Shown piece by piece: positions 34,677 to 44,136 of a DNA stretch of 64,000 nt. This DNA is from a virus, in IMG/VR virus record IMGVR_UViG_3300003690_000003, positions 1 through 64,000 of that record; one strand, written 5' to 3'. The position numbers were made by a program, and so were the translations under genes. A model generated the notes under the pieces. The model searched no databases. It was not told the origin of the DNA and saw only the letters and a list, made by a program, of their open reading frames with translations. The number at the start of each line of letters is the position of its first letter. The stretch's first letter is position 1.

Positions 34677-35660
34677 TTATTTTTTATTCCGCAAAGCCTC
34701 GCGAACGATTCGCTTAGCGACGCGCTTAGTAATCTTATTAATCATTTCTTGAAGTGGTAAATCAAGCTCTTCTTCCTCTTCAACATCAACATCTAGTTCT
34801 TCACCGCTGTCGAGAGGTAGCTCAACTTCTTCCTCTTCCTCTTGATCTACTTCGACTTCATCTCCTAGAACGTCTTCGAGAGCTATTTCAAGCGCAGCTA
34901 AGAAATCATCAACGCTGATTTCTCGGCCACCAGAGGGTTCCTCCAGATCGAGTCCAGCGTCCTCAAGATCCTCTTCGGCATCTAGATCAAGGTCATCAGC
35001 ACGTTCTAGATCAGCTGCGTCTTCCAAATCATCGAGCTCTTCGTCTTCCAGCTCGCCTTCCCGAAGGCGCGCTCCGGGGCGCTCATCATCAGGATGTCCA
35101 TAACCTGCGGCGCCTTCGCCGCGACCTCGACCATGAGATTCTTGCTGTTGCTGCGGAAGCTTCGGCTTCGGGAGCTTTCCCAGCTGGGCCTGCACGTCCG
35201 GTCTTCGCGGCCCTTTCAGCGCCGGGCTCGAACCCTCCGGGGCAGGAGCCGGCGGAAGATCGGGGATGGTGGCAGCACCTTCGCCACCGCCGCCCTTTCG
35301 AAGGCCGCCGCTTCCGGCTACCCCTCTGGGCTTGGTGGAAACTCCCTTCAACTCGGGGCGGGAAGCCTGCAGGGCGCCCTTCACCTCGGGAGAAAGTTCG
35401 GCTGCGTCTTCCGGAAAAGCTTCATTAACATATGCTTCGTCACCCTTCTTCTCGCCGCGGCCTTTACCAGAATGAGTTAAGTCCTGACCTTTGGTCGGGC
35501 TCTCGTCGGCCGGGCCGCCGGCTTCAGTCTCTTGACCCTTTTTAAAAGCAGCCTTCTCTGTCAGGCCGTGAACAAAGCCAGGCGTCAGAGGGGTTAGATT
35601 GGCCAGCTTCATGAACTGACGAACTTGAGCTTCGGTCAGTAGATTATCATTTTTACTCAT
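34677..35660 (-). CDS. Acidic low-complexity virion-type protein
   Basis: 327 residues. N-terminal LLTEAQVRQFMKLANLTPLT is a short motif common at the start of phage prohead-core-like proteins. A Gly/Pro/Lys-rich middle follows, then long Asp/Glu runs (~205-310) and a basic C-terminal helix (NKITKRVAKRIVREALRNKK). Composition and neighbourhood (ClpP, terminator) suggest a scaffold or internal head protein cut by the protease. Confidence 0.7.
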   Translation of the reverse strand: MSKNDNLLTEAQVRQFMKLANLTPLTPGFVHGLTEKAAFKKGQETEAGGPADESPTKGQDLTHSGKGRGEKKGDEAYVNEAFPEDAAELSPEVKGALQASRPELKGVSTKPRGVAGSGGLRKGGGGEGAATIPDLPPAPAPEGSSPALKGPRRPDVQAQLGKLPKPKLPQQQQESHGRGRGEGAAGYGHPDDERPGARLREGELEDEELDDLEDAADLERADDLDLDAEEDLEDAGLDLEEPSGGREISVDDFLAALEIALEDVLGDEVEVDQEEEEEVELPLDSGEELDVDVEEEEELDLPLQEMINKITKRVAKRIVREALRNKK

Positions 35661-35716
35661 TACACTATTCTCCTAAGCAAAAGAGTCGTATTACACGTGC
35701 TTGTCGCTACATTTAA

Positions 35717-35956
35717 TTAGTATCTATCGAACATAACGACGCTTTTTATTTTCTTCAAAGTTCCATCGACAATCTGTTTTGCGCGTACAATACTGATATG
35801 ATGTCGCGCAGCTACCTCCTTCAGCGTCATCGGTCCATGTTTATGGATCGCTATAAGGGTACAGTTCTGGTCCTCGGGATAATCAATCCACATCCGACAG
35901 TCCTTTTCAACACAACACTTTTTAGCGACTAAACATTCTTTACTACATTCTCTCAT
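35717..35956 (-). CDS. Sigma-70 region 4-like protein with Cys cluster
   Basis: 79 residues. Six cysteines at the N-terminus (CSKECLVAKKCCVEKDC), then WIDYPEDQNCTLIAI and a helix-turn-helix GPMTLKEVAARHHISIVRAK followed by QIVDGTLKKIK, the layout of sigma region 4 (-35 recognition). Small phage proteins of this kind may redirect host RNA polymerase to phage promoters. Confidence 0.8.
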   Translation of the reverse strand: MRECSKECLVAKKCCVEKDCRMWIDYPEDQNCTLIAIHKHGPMTLKEVAARHHISIVRAKQIVDGTLKKIKSVVMFDRY

Positions 35957-36348
35957 CTTCTGTTCCTCTGCAGCAAATATTCTCTCACATGCTGCGCTAT
36001 TCTCTTATCATCAAAACGACGAAGACCTGCATTCCACACCACTGTTTGGTATGGGATTTCATGTGCATCATCGGGCGTTACAATAAAAAGAGAAGGATAA
36101 CCTCTGTAGTTACACCCAAACTCTTTTTTAAATCCATGGCTTAAAATGCCGCGGCCACCAGTACTTTCTGCCTCTATTATATAGAATTCACAACAATCTT
36201 TAAGTCTTTCTTGAAGCTTTTTATATACTGGTTTGAAAAAAGCACATACATCGCATTCAAGTGATACTATCAATAGTATGGCCGCTGACGATTGATTTTT
36301 GGCCTCGCGTAACAGCTTTAGATCTTTAACCTTGCGCAGTTCTCTCAT
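35953..36348 (-). CDS. Thioredoxin-fold protein
   Basis: 131 residues. ILLIVSLECDVCAFFKPVYK contains CDVC at the thioredoxin active-site position, and YPSLFIVTPD corresponds to the cis-Pro region. Two further cysteines (DCCEFYII) follow. Probably a thiol-disulfide oxidoreductase; it could reduce the phage RNR. ATGA overlap. Confidence 0.8.
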   Translation of the reverse strand: MRELRKVKDLKLLREAKNQSSAAILLIVSLECDVCAFFKPVYKKLQERLKDCCEFYIIEAESTGGRGILSHGFKKEFGCNYRGYPSLFIVTPDDAHEIPYQTVVWNAGLRRFDDKRIAQHVREYLLQRNRR

Positions 36349-36665
36349 AGTTCTGGTATCTCCTCTTCTATCAAATCAAATATGTTCTCTACATCTTCCT
36401 CTGTAATCCCCAACCTCTTCATTAAATCTTGCCCAGTTTTTCTGAGTGCTGCTGATTTTTTTATATTAGCTTTGGACTGTAGCTTTTCGTCCGTTTTATA
36501 GAAATCGAGAAACTCCATAAACTTTTCATTCTTATCTAAATAGGAAAGAACGCAAGCTCGAAAAAATTCACTCTGTGTTTTAAATCCATCGTAATGTATT
36601 CTTATTTTAAAGTCCTCGTGTAACCGAGGATGCAGGAAAAAAGCTATGCTTGCCAGATCTTTCAT
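36345..36665 (-). CDS. Phage protein, ribbon-helix-helix-like
   Basis: 106 residues, MKDLASIAFFLHPRLHEDFK, then GFKTQSEFFRACVLSYLDKN, the helix pattern of Arc/MetJ-type DNA-binding proteins, then a Lys-rich segment and a terminal acidic helix. DNA binding is inferred only. ATGA overlaps at both ends. Confidence 0.65.
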   Translation of the reverse strand: MKDLASIAFFLHPRLHEDFKIRIHYDGFKTQSEFFRACVLSYLDKNEKFMEFLDFYKTDEKLQSKANIKKSAALRKTGQDLMKRLGITEEDVENIFDLIEEEIPEL

Positions 36666-37696
36666 CGGTTTAATATATGAGTTGAACTTTCAACTTGGCC
36701 CGCGGAAGACTGAATAACAAACTGCGCTCTTTCCTGTAACTCTAAAATAGTCCGGGCGCCCGAGTATGACAGACCGCTACAAATTCCTCTCTTTAAATCT
36801 TGTAGTGTGATCTTTACGCCGCCGCGATATCGAACCGCTGTAGATATTCCTTCCAGTGAAGACGCTTTACCTCGCCAATCGATTTGAGCATCTTTGCTGG
36901 CCATTCCTCGGTAGGTTTTAAACTTGCCTTTGGCTGTTTCAAACACTTCGCCTGGGCATTCATTTGTGCCGGCGAGAAGAGACCCAACCATTATAAAATC
37001 CGCTCCACAGGCGAGAGCTTTAACAATATCTCCGGAGTTTTTAATTCCACCATCGGCAATAACTTTTACATTTTTAAATCGTCCCGCTTGTTTTGCAATA
37101 CGAGTTGCCAAGATTGATTCCAGTGTTGGGATTCCATGTCCTGTTTGAACACGGGTGGAACATATACTACCCCCTCCGATACCGATGCGCACGCTGTTTG
37201 CTCCCCATGTAGCTAAATCTCCAAAACCTTCGAAGGTCGCAACATTCCCCGCCATCAGATGAACTGCGTCCCCAAATGCTTGCCGAAGTTCGCGGAGAGC
37301 ATTCTTTACATGAAGATGATGACCGTGCGCCACGTCGATACATAGAATGCGTACCCCCGCCTCATATAAAGCTCTCGCGCGGTCCAAGTAATCTCCAGAT
37401 ACTCCGATTGCGGCGCCGGCGCGACCCCCCCTTAGTTTGATGACTTCCTCGGCCATTTGAGACTGCACTTCGATCGTATTATAACGATGTAAAATCGCGA
37501 GCGCTCCATTAGAACTCATAGCAATACCCATTTTCGTTTCAGATATGGTATCCATTGGGCTAGCTATGATTGGTAAATCAAAATGATTCTGTTGATCTAG
37601 CTCATTTTCTATACATATTTCAGTTCGTGATCCAATATCAGAATATTGAGGTACTAATAATATATCGTCATATGATAAAGCCTGCTTAAGTTGCAT
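36662..37696 (-). CDS. IMP dehydrogenase / GMP reductase family protein
   Basis: 344 residues. N-terminal ALSYDDILLVPQYSDI, LPIIASPMDTISETKMGIAM, active-site loop GIGGGSICSTR with catalytic Cys, VIADGGIKNSGDI and GGADF-like ACGADFIMVGSLLAGTNE. There is no CBS domain, so the length fits GMP reductase or a minimal IMPDH. It interconverts IMP, XMP or GMP, and with the PurA-like protein at 39550 forms a phage purine branch point. Confidence 0.92.
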   Translation of the reverse strand: MQLKQALSYDDILLVPQYSDIGSRTEICIENELDQQNHFDLPIIASPMDTISETKMGIAMSSNGALAILHRYNTIEVQSQMAEEVIKLRGGRAGAAIGVSGDYLDRARALYEAGVRILCIDVAHGHHLHVKNALRELRQAFGDAVHLMAGNVATFEGFGDLATWGANSVRIGIGGGSICSTRVQTGHGIPTLESILATRIAKQAGRFKNVKVIADGGIKNSGDIVKALACGADFIMVGSLLAGTNECPGEVFETAKGKFKTYRGMASKDAQIDWRGKASSLEGISTAVRYRGGVKITLQDLKRGICSGLSYSGARTILELQERAQFVIQSSAGQVESSTHILNR

Positions 37697-37949
37697 TTGT
37701 TTCTCCTATACTATTTTCAACTCTCTGCCAACAGAAGGGACACGTAAGACGAACGATCTTTCTCTCCTCAAACGTTACCACATGCCAAGTTTGTGCCATC
37801 TCTTTACTCTTTTTATCAAACTCTGTTTCACATACACAACATTTTTCTGGCATATCCAAAAGCAAACTTGTTCGTCGCTGAAGTACCTCCTGGGTCTTCT
37901 TGCGTTCCTTCTTACGCTGGGCGCTATTGAACTTTCTTATCTTAGGCAT
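37686..37949 (-). CDS. Zinc-ribbon protein of unknown function
   Basis: 87 residues. Basic N-terminus (QRKKERKKTQEVLQRR), then CCVCETEFD and CPFC, a CxxC...CxxC zinc ribbon separated by about 30 residues. It overlaps the IMPDH-like gene by 11 nt. Confidence 0.75.
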   Translation of the reverse strand: MPKIRKFNSAQRKKERKKTQEVLQRRTSLLLDMPEKCCVCETEFDKKSKEMAQTWHVVTFEERKIVRLTCPFCWQRVENSIGETNAT

Positions 37950-37951
37950 TC

Positions 37952-38485
37952 TTATGGTCTTTCCATGGGATAGAAATCTGGTGCCAAAGCAACTGGCGGC
38001 TTATAAAGGGTATTCGAATGAAATACGACTACCGCCGAAGGGAAAGGCGCAGCATTCTCTGAGTCTCCGAACTTTAGTCTGCCGCGTACCAAATGGACTT
38101 CTTTGGCCTTCATTACATAATCATGCCACCACTTGGTATCTGTTCTCGAAGGAATTAACATCACCACTACCGTATTGTGTTTCTTAGACTCTTCATAGCC
38201 TTTCTTAAGCCACACTCCGATGCCTCGACCGTAAGGAGGATTAACAAAAACTGTATGTCCTTTCCAATCCTGTGTGAGGCCGTCATCTTCTTCTGTGAAA
38301 TATTTATCACATTTGGTGTTCGTTGCTGTTGCACATGGATCCAAAGTGAAGTTGAACTGTTCGTCTAGTTTATCAAAAAGAGCCTGCGGGGTTTCCCACT
38401 CGCCATTTCCCGAACTAAATCCTACGGCACCCTTGGATTGACTCCACAAGTTTCCCTTAACAAAGTGTGATATTTCAGGTCGCAT
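37952..38485 (-). CDS. Phage N6-adenine DNA methyltransferase (DNA_N-6-adenine-methyltransferase type)
   Basis: 177 residues. EWETPQALFDKLDEQFNFTL, DPCATATNTKC, FVNPPYGRGIGVWLKKGYEE and VVVMLIPSRTDTKWWHDYV are hallmarks of the small phage Dam family (NPPY catalytic motif). Probably protects phage DNA or regulates it. A second, unrelated-type methyltransferase is at 53929. Confidence 0.93.
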   Translation of the reverse strand: MRPEISHFVKGNLWSQSKGAVGFSSGNGEWETPQALFDKLDEQFNFTLDPCATATNTKCDKYFTEEDDGLTQDWKGHTVFVNPPYGRGIGVWLKKGYEESKKHNTVVVMLIPSRTDTKWWHDYVMKAKEVHLVRGRLKFGDSENAAPFPSAVVVFHSNTLYKPPVALAPDFYPMERP

Positions 38486-38939
38486 CTGTACTCCCTAGTG
38501 CGCCATGGCCGCGAGCACTTATGGTAACTGGATATTCATACAGTTCGCCGCCAGTGTTCTCCCATGGTTGGAATGAAACAACTGGTATCATTACAAGTTG
38601 AGCTATTTTTGTTTCCCTCTCAACGAAAGTTACTTCGCTCCCGATGTTATGAAGATTAATAAATACTTCGCCGTCATACCCCGAATCTATAACGCATGCG
38701 CCCACTATAAGGCTGCGCTTGACTGCAATACTCGATCTGTTCTTTACTTCCAGCATGTAGCCATGCGGCACTTCAAATCTTAATCCAGTCTGAAGCAGTG
38801 CACTTTCTCCTGGTTCAATACGGCGCGTTGTCGTAGAAAAATCTTCGGGACAATAATATACGTCTAAGCCTGCATCACTTGGGTGCCCTCTTGTTGGTTT
38901 AATCGCATCGTCTCTTACACGGTGGTACTGTACAATCAT
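38475..38939 (-). CDS. dut: dUTPase
   Basis: 154 residues with all five motifs: SDAGLDVY, NRSSIAVK, GACVIDSGYDGEVFINLHN, KIAQLVMIP and RGHGALGSTD. Converts dUTP to dUMP, feeding ThyX and keeping uracil out of DNA. Confidence 0.96.
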   Translation of the reverse strand: MIVQYHRVRDDAIKPTRGHPSDAGLDVYYCPEDFSTTTRRIEPGESALLQTGLRFEVPHGYMLEVKNRSSIAVKRSLIVGACVIDSGYDGEVFINLHNIGSEVTFVERETKIAQLVMIPVVSFQPWENTGGELYEYPVTISARGHGALGSTDAT

Positions 38940-38947
38940 TTTATCTC

Positions 38948-39550
38948 CTATTCAAAATCAATGTTAACGTTAACTGTTATGTTAAACTTGGGTACTCGTA
39001 TTTGACTGGCTAGTCCATGGTTCTTTGCCTCGGCAGCGTCCAAAAACCAGTCAGCATGGCCTCGCTCATGGATAAGATCCAAGAAGTAATCATCTTTCTT
39101 CCCACAGTTTCTAGCCATCATCTTATAAACTGTTTGATTTAATCTTTCTGCTTCTGCTGCATCCGCCTTGATCTCTTCTACCTTGCCCCATACCGATGTC
39201 GAAATATCATGTATCATTAAAGTAGCATCAGGGTCCATAAACCTCATTCCATCGTCCCCAAAAGAAAATAAAATTGCTCCACACGACATGGCTTTCCCTT
39301 CAATAATCGTAGCTACGGGTAGCTCCGCGTGTTTGATAGATGATATCATGGCCATCAGGCTGTAAACCTGACCGCCATATGAATCAACAATAACGGGAAT
39401 AACTGATTGGCCCGTGTTGTGTGCCTCAGATATTTGTGCGGCAAACTCTTTGGCCGCTTTGTTGTTAAACTCGTTCACCCTTGCGACCACCGGTGTTTTC
39501 CGAAGCTCGGTCTCTTTCAGAAGCGGACTACACGTTATTGTTGTCTTCAT
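38948..39550 (-). CDS. ClpP-like serine protease, copy 2
   Basis: 200 residues. VIVDSYGGQVYSLMAMISSI, catalytic-Ser GKAMSCGAILFSFG, His in TLMIHDIS and C-terminal DAAEAKNHGLASQI. Only distantly similar to the 33603 copy, so probably not a recent duplication. Its position among nucleotide genes suggests a role in regulation or host takeover rather than capsid maturation. Confidence 0.9.
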   Translation of the reverse strand: MKTTITCSPLLKETELRKTPVVARVNEFNNKAAKEFAAQISEAHNTGQSVIPVIVDSYGGQVYSLMAMISSIKHAELPVATIIEGKAMSCGAILFSFGDDGMRFMDPDATLMIHDISTSVWGKVEEIKADAAEAERLNQTVYKMMARNCGKKDDYFLDLIHERGHADWFLDAAEAKNHGLASQIRVPKFNITVNVNIDFE

Positions 39551-40542
39551 TATATCCTTTCTGGGTTATCTGAAAAATGTAGTTCCAGCTGAGGAAGATA
39601 GAGTTCTAAATAATCTTTCCAGCTGTCTTCGTTTTGTAAATGTATTTCAATACTATTTGTATTATCCATGCGAAATGGCCAGCGGTTTAACTCTCGAAGC
39701 ACATCGACCTTATTTATTACTAAATCAGTTACTCCATTAATTTCTATTGCTTTCTTGAGTAGATTTAAGTTAGTCCAGTTGCATTGGCGTGGGCGCCCCG
39801 TTGTGGCTCCAAACTCCTGCCCCGCTTCTTGGAGCTTATCAAAGATTTCGCCGGCGCCGTGAAACTTCTTAGACCCCACATATGTTTCGTAGGCCTTGGC
39901 CACCCCCCATACCTTTCGTACCGCCGTTGCAGGAATACCATTGAGAAGCGCTCCAGCGGCCGTACAGTGGCTTGAGGTAACGTAAGGGTAGTCACCCCAG
40001 TCTATGTCCAGGCCAAAGCCTTGTGCACCCTCACAGAGGATTAGAGCACATGGATGATCATGAAGTTCTTTATAAAGATCAATGACATAGTCCATAAGGG
40101 CGGGCACCATTTCGGCACGGACGCCCTTCCGCGCATACTTGTCCCGGTAGGCGGGCCCATTGCCTCTCTTGGTGGTGCCGATGATACTTTCCTGCGCATC
40201 TTCTTGTAAATGTTTATCCGTAATAATATGAGCGTTTTTAGCTATCTTTACTAGATCGTTACAGGGAATACCATTCTCTTCCAACATTTCTATTTCTTTA
40301 AAGAACTGTTCCATATTAACCACACATCCAGCCCCAATGATAGACTTTACGCCAAAGAAAACACCGGCCGGTATGTGATGGGTGATGAACTTCTTTTCCT
40401 TGTGGTAAATGGTATGCCCCGCATTGCAGCCACCATTGTAGCGTAGACAAATATTATATGCTCCCTGGCGTAGAAGGTGATGGGCTATTTTCCCCTTCCC
40501 GCAATCGCCGTATTGTAAATCAACTACTATATCTACTATCAT
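39550..40542 (-). CDS. Adenylosuccinate synthetase-like protein (short PurA/PurZ family)
   Basis: 330 residues, about 100 fewer than bacterial PurA. Key motifs present: QYGDCGKGK (GDxGKGK with catalytic Asp), NGGCNAGHT, GNGPAYRDKYARKGVR, CEGAQGFGLDIDWGDYPYVT, GATTGRPRQCNW and NKVDVL. The retained Asp favours a PurA-like reaction (IMP to adenylosuccinate) over PurZ, which makes the 2-aminoadenine precursor and, as I recall, lacks that Asp. Its short length is PurZ-like, so the substrate is open. Confidence 0.9.
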   Translation of the reverse strand: MIVDIVVDLQYGDCGKGKIAHHLLRQGAYNICLRYNGGCNAGHTIYHKEKKFITHHIPAGVFFGVKSIIGAGCVVNMEQFFKEIEMLEENGIPCNDLVKIAKNAHIITDKHLQEDAQESIIGTTKRGNGPAYRDKYARKGVRAEMVPALMDYVIDLYKELHDHPCALILCEGAQGFGLDIDWGDYPYVTSSHCTAAGALLNGIPATAVRKVWGVAKAYETYVGSKKFHGAGEIFDKLQEAGQEFGATTGRPRQCNWTNLNLLKKAIEINGVTDLVINKVDVLRELNRWPFRMDNTNSIEIHLQNEDSWKDYLELYLPQLELHFSDNPERI

Positions 40543-40685
40543 CGTTTTCCTTGACCTCGATATCTCTTCTTGTAATGTTGATTTCCACCATTAGCGCCCG
40601 GGTTCCCGTACTTAGTAAATTTGCTATTCCCGAGACGCGTCTTTTTCTTGGAGCCTTCTTTTTGGCGCTCTTTTTTCTTTGCCAC
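40539..40685 (-). CDS. Small basic protein
   Basis: 48 residues from GTG, MAKKKERQKEGSKKKTRLGN ... HYKKRYRGQGKR. ATGA overlap with the PurA-like gene; AGGA lies before the start. Likely nucleic-acid binding by charge. Between polymerase and PurA genes. Confidence 0.6.
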   Translation of the reverse strand: MAKKKERQKEGSKKKTRLGNSKFTKYGNPGANGGNQHYKKRYRGQGKR

Positions 40686-40695
40686 TGTATTTTTC

Positions 40696-43600
40696 CTATC
40701 CTAGTAGTTTCATGTTTCTTCTAACAGACCTAGTGCTGAACCCCCATTGCTCATTATAATCCAAACGAGCCATGTAGGGTCTATTGATAAACACTTGATC
40801 CTTACCTGGTATTATGCCCCAACATCTAATCTTTGTCAAGGTAGAATTACCGTCTATTGCAGTTATAACCAAATATGGTTTGCCGTTCTTTGTTTTGCGC
40901 TCTATAACCTCCCGAGGAATAAACCATACCAATCCTAGCTCTCGATCATATTCTGATATGGGTGGGATGTACAACTCATCCAGCCGGCTCTTAGTGTGGT
41001 GATCTAAGACTAGATCCATAGGGAAGATGCCCGTAAGACTGACAGTATTTTCAATCTCTTCTTCGTGCGAAAACTCACCTTCGGGCTTATATGTTTCTAT
41101 ATTCTCGTTGAACTTCTTCTTGTTCTTTGGGCGATCGACCGCTACCGATGACCAAAAATGTTTGCGTCCTGTAAAACGGTCATCTATTAAACTATCCATG
41201 GCTCCGCTTCGTACTAACACGTCCAATGCCTTCTTATTGAACTTAGAGTATACCACATCTGGATGGAATATGGCATCTTCAATCGTGTCGAAAGGACGAT
41301 TTTTTAATACCTGCTCAATGGCTGCGTCGCCAAGTCCCTTCAACGAAGATAATGGCTGCACTAGTGTCATACTGTCATTGGGATCGATTTCCCACACGTC
41401 AATCGACATATTAATGTCTGCCTTCTCAATATTAAATCCATAGCTCTTAGCAATATTGATTGCCTTCTCTTTTCTAGACTCGGGCTCTTTGTCAAGGAAT
41501 GCCGCCATCCATTCAGCAGGGTAGTAGTTTAGTAGCCATGCGCATTGGAATGAAATAATAGAATAAGAAACGGCATGCGATTTATTAAAGCCGTAGCCTG
41601 AGAAATACTCAAAAGTTTTCCATAGTCTGTCAGCCTGTGAAATTCTCATCCCTTTCTCCTGACAACCCTCCACGAACTTTGCATAAAGTTTGTTCTTAAC
41701 TTCGTGACCCTTTCCGGTCCCTTTCTTAGTAAGAACCTTACGAAGCATATTTCCCTCATCGAGACTAAGGTTTTTACCAAGTTTATGAGCGAGCAGCGCT
41801 ATCTGTTCCTGAAAAATAAGAAATCCAAATGTCTCTTGTGTTTCTTCTTTTACAATCTCATGAACGTGGTCGATGTTTTCCGGATGTCTCTTGGCTTCTA
41901 CATATTGTTCATGTACGTTAGCCGATAGCGGGCCCGGGCGATAGATGGCAGTGATGGCTGCGATATCAATCAAACTCTCTGGGCGCGCTCTCTTGCAGAA
42001 GTTTTGTGCCGGCTGTTCCGTGAACTGAAAGATACCGGCCCAGCTGCCTTTGTGAAAAATATTCTTATACACTTCTTGATTATCAAAATCAATCGTATCA
42101 GGGTGAAGATGTTTGTGGTAGAAGTTTTTAACGTCTTCAAATGTAGGGTTCTCCACCCCGTGGTGCCTACGTAGCACGTGCCGGATACACCCGTCAATCA
42201 TTCGAAGTGTAGAAAGCCCAAGCAAATCAAACTTAATGAACCCTAGCGGTTCTAGGTGTCGAACATTTTGACCTTCTGACCACGGTGCTTGGCGTACGCC
42301 TCCAGAATTAATGAGGGGCATACGCTCGTCCAAGTTCTCGGCTATAAGAACGCCGCCGGCATGCCGACTGCAGCTGCGTACCTGTCCTACCAACGCCTCC
42401 ACATGCGTCTTAATGCGTGGATGCTTTACCAGGAAGCCGCGCAGAGAGGGGCTGAACTCCATAACCTCTTCCCATGTAGGATTATAGACGCCAGCTTTAA
42501 TATCGTTCTTACGTTTGGCATCTTGAAGCGCTTCTCTTACCATCACACTTGTGACTTTGTTAACTTCTATAAATGGGATATCATAAAACTTTGAAATATC
42601 TTTAAGGAGCGACCTTAGCTGAAGGGTGTTCCAATTTGAGATAGGGACTACGGTGTTCTCACCCCAGTCTTTCGCGAGACGCTCTTTAAGTTCCATGGGC
42701 TCTGACACATCGAAGTCGATATCAGGGTAATCCGTAGCGTCGCGACGTAAAAATCTCTCAAACAGGAGTCCCCATCGAACCGGATCAACCTGTGTAATAT
42801 CCAGCACATAGGCTACCAGAGAACCTGCTGCTGAACCTCGGCCAGGTCCTGTAACCTGAACCTCATTAGCCTTGTCAACAATCGCTTTCATTGTCAAAAA
42901 ATACTTGCTGAATCCTCGATCCTTAATGACTTCAAGTTCCATTTTTAAGCGTGAGGTATATTTTTGATTCGTATGAAGGTCCTTCGTACGCAAACCATCG
43001 ATGGCTAGCTTTTGAAGGGCTTCTTCAGCGGTTGCCCCTTCGGGAACAACAAAGTCTGGTAACTTGATAGAAGTGTCGGGTTGAAAATCTTCGATGCGAT
43101 TAAAAGCAATATTGTGAGTTTCAGTAAGGGAACTCAATACAAGATCATCATCGTATTCTACCTCGCATGCTTCTGAATACTTTTTATAGGCTTCCCACAT
43201 TTGATCACCGTTTTTAGGGTAAAGTTCATACCCAATCGTATCAACATCTATAGGCAAATCATCTGACATCCACTCGGGTCTTTGCATACTCTTTCCAAGC
43301 CAGCCTAAGCGCTTGTATAACTCTCGATCTTTCCATGCGGTCGGATTTGGGTAGTGACTATCGGCCGTAGAAATTAAAGTAATCCCATATTCATCCTTCA
43401 TCTGGATGATATACTTGTTCAACTCATGTTGCTCGGGAACGCTGTTCCATTGTAGCTCTCCATACCAACGGTCTCCAAATATTCTTACCATGTTCTCGGT
43501 AGTTCCGCGCATTGCGTTCAGAATAGCCTCTTCGCCTTCTTCCCGATTGCTCCAATAGTCCCCCGCATAGATGCCCCCCAGACATGCGCTCGCTGCAATA

Positions 43601-44136
43601 ATCCCTTCGTTATATTTCTCCAACATTTCATAGTCTACACGGGGATAACGATAAAAGTTTTCTTGCTTGTAGCTTTGTGAGATTAGCTTGAAAATATTAT
43701 TTAAGCCTGTCTGATTTTGGGCCAAGAGAATCATGTGCCGCCGATGATTGAGAAGACTACGAATAGCTTTCTTACTTTCTCCTTCATCTTCGATCGTGGT
43801 GCCGCTCATTTCATTATTAAGTTTACGAGCCTCTTTCGCATCTGCTTTTATTCTATCATATTCTTCACGCCACTCGCTGATGCTGGGAATAAAATACGCT
43901 TCCACTCCATAGATGGCTTTAAACTTCTTACCCTCGGCTTGCATCTTTTTTAGGTGTAGAAATTGATGACTGAACCCATTCATATTTCCGTGATCGGTAA
44001 GCGCCAGTGCCTCCCCGCCATTCTCATAGGCAAAATCCATGTGTTCTGGTGGATATCCAATCGCATCAAAGATACTTCCTGCGACACTATGAGCATGTAG
44101 TCCAACAAATGGGATTGAGGGTTCTTTTCTATTCAT
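40696..44136 (-). CDS. dnaE: DNA polymerase III alpha subunit (DnaE-type)
   Basis: 1146 residues. N-terminal PHP domain (VGLHAHSVAGSIFDAIGYPP, ALTDHGNMNG), palm motifs GPGRGSAAGSLVAYVLDITQ and PDIDFDVSEP (catalytic Asp triad), and a finger region with SYSIISFQCAWLLNYYPAEW. Family C replicative polymerase. The C-terminus lacks long tau- or clamp-binding extensions that I can identify. The window also holds a family A polymerase (57785). Confidence 0.96.
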   Translation of the reverse strand: MNRKEPSIPFVGLHAHSVAGSIFDAIGYPPEHMDFAYENGGEALALTDHGNMNGFSHQFLHLKKMQAEGKKFKAIYGVEAYFIPSISEWREEYDRIKADAKEARKLNNEMSGTTIEDEGESKKAIRSLLNHRRHMILLAQNQTGLNNIFKLISQSYKQENFYRYPRVDYEMLEKYNEGIIAASACLGGIYAGDYWSNREEGEEAILNAMRGTTENMVRIFGDRWYGELQWNSVPEQHELNKYIIQMKDEYGITLISTADSHYPNPTAWKDRELYKRLGWLGKSMQRPEWMSDDLPIDVDTIGYELYPKNGDQMWEAYKKYSEACEVEYDDDLVLSSLTETHNIAFNRIEDFQPDTSIKLPDFVVPEGATAEEALQKLAIDGLRTKDLHTNQKYTSRLKMELEVIKDRGFSKYFLTMKAIVDKANEVQVTGPGRGSAAGSLVAYVLDITQVDPVRWGLLFERFLRRDATDYPDIDFDVSEPMELKERLAKDWGENTVVPISNWNTLQLRSLLKDISKFYDIPFIEVNKVTSVMVREALQDAKRKNDIKAGVYNPTWEEVMEFSPSLRGFLVKHPRIKTHVEALVGQVRSCSRHAGGVLIAENLDERMPLINSGGVRQAPWSEGQNVRHLEPLGFIKFDLLGLSTLRMIDGCIRHVLRRHHGVENPTFEDVKNFYHKHLHPDTIDFDNQEVYKNIFHKGSWAGIFQFTEQPAQNFCKRARPESLIDIAAITAIYRPGPLSANVHEQYVEAKRHPENIDHVHEIVKEETQETFGFLIFQEQIALLAHKLGKNLSLDEGNMLRKVLTKKGTGKGHEVKNKLYAKFVEGCQEKGMRISQADRLWKTFEYFSGYGFNKSHAVSYSIISFQCAWLLNYYPAEWMAAFLDKEPESRKEKAINIAKSYGFNIEKADINMSIDVWEIDPNDSMTLVQPLSSLKGLGDAAIEQVLKNRPFDTIEDAIFHPDVVYSKFNKKALDVLVRSGAMDSLIDDRFTGRKHFWSSVAVDRPKNKKKFNENIETYKPEGEFSHEEEIENTVSLTGIFPMDLVLDHHTKSRLDELYIPPISEYDRELGLVWFIPREVIERKTKNGKPYLVITAIDGNSTLTKIRCWGIIPGKDQVFINRPYMARLDYNEQWGFSTRSVRRNMKLLG

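Noticed and set aside
35660-35716. TAATACGACTC on the minus strand, like the start of a T7 promoter
   Set aside because: The match ends after 11 bases (continues TTTTGC, not ACTATAG). No T7-type RNA polymerase or further copies were seen.
39550-40542. PurZ and a 2-aminoadenine genome
   Set aside because: The catalytic Asp of PurA (GDCGKGK) is kept and no DatZ or MazZ gene is visible here. Left as an open question rather than a call.
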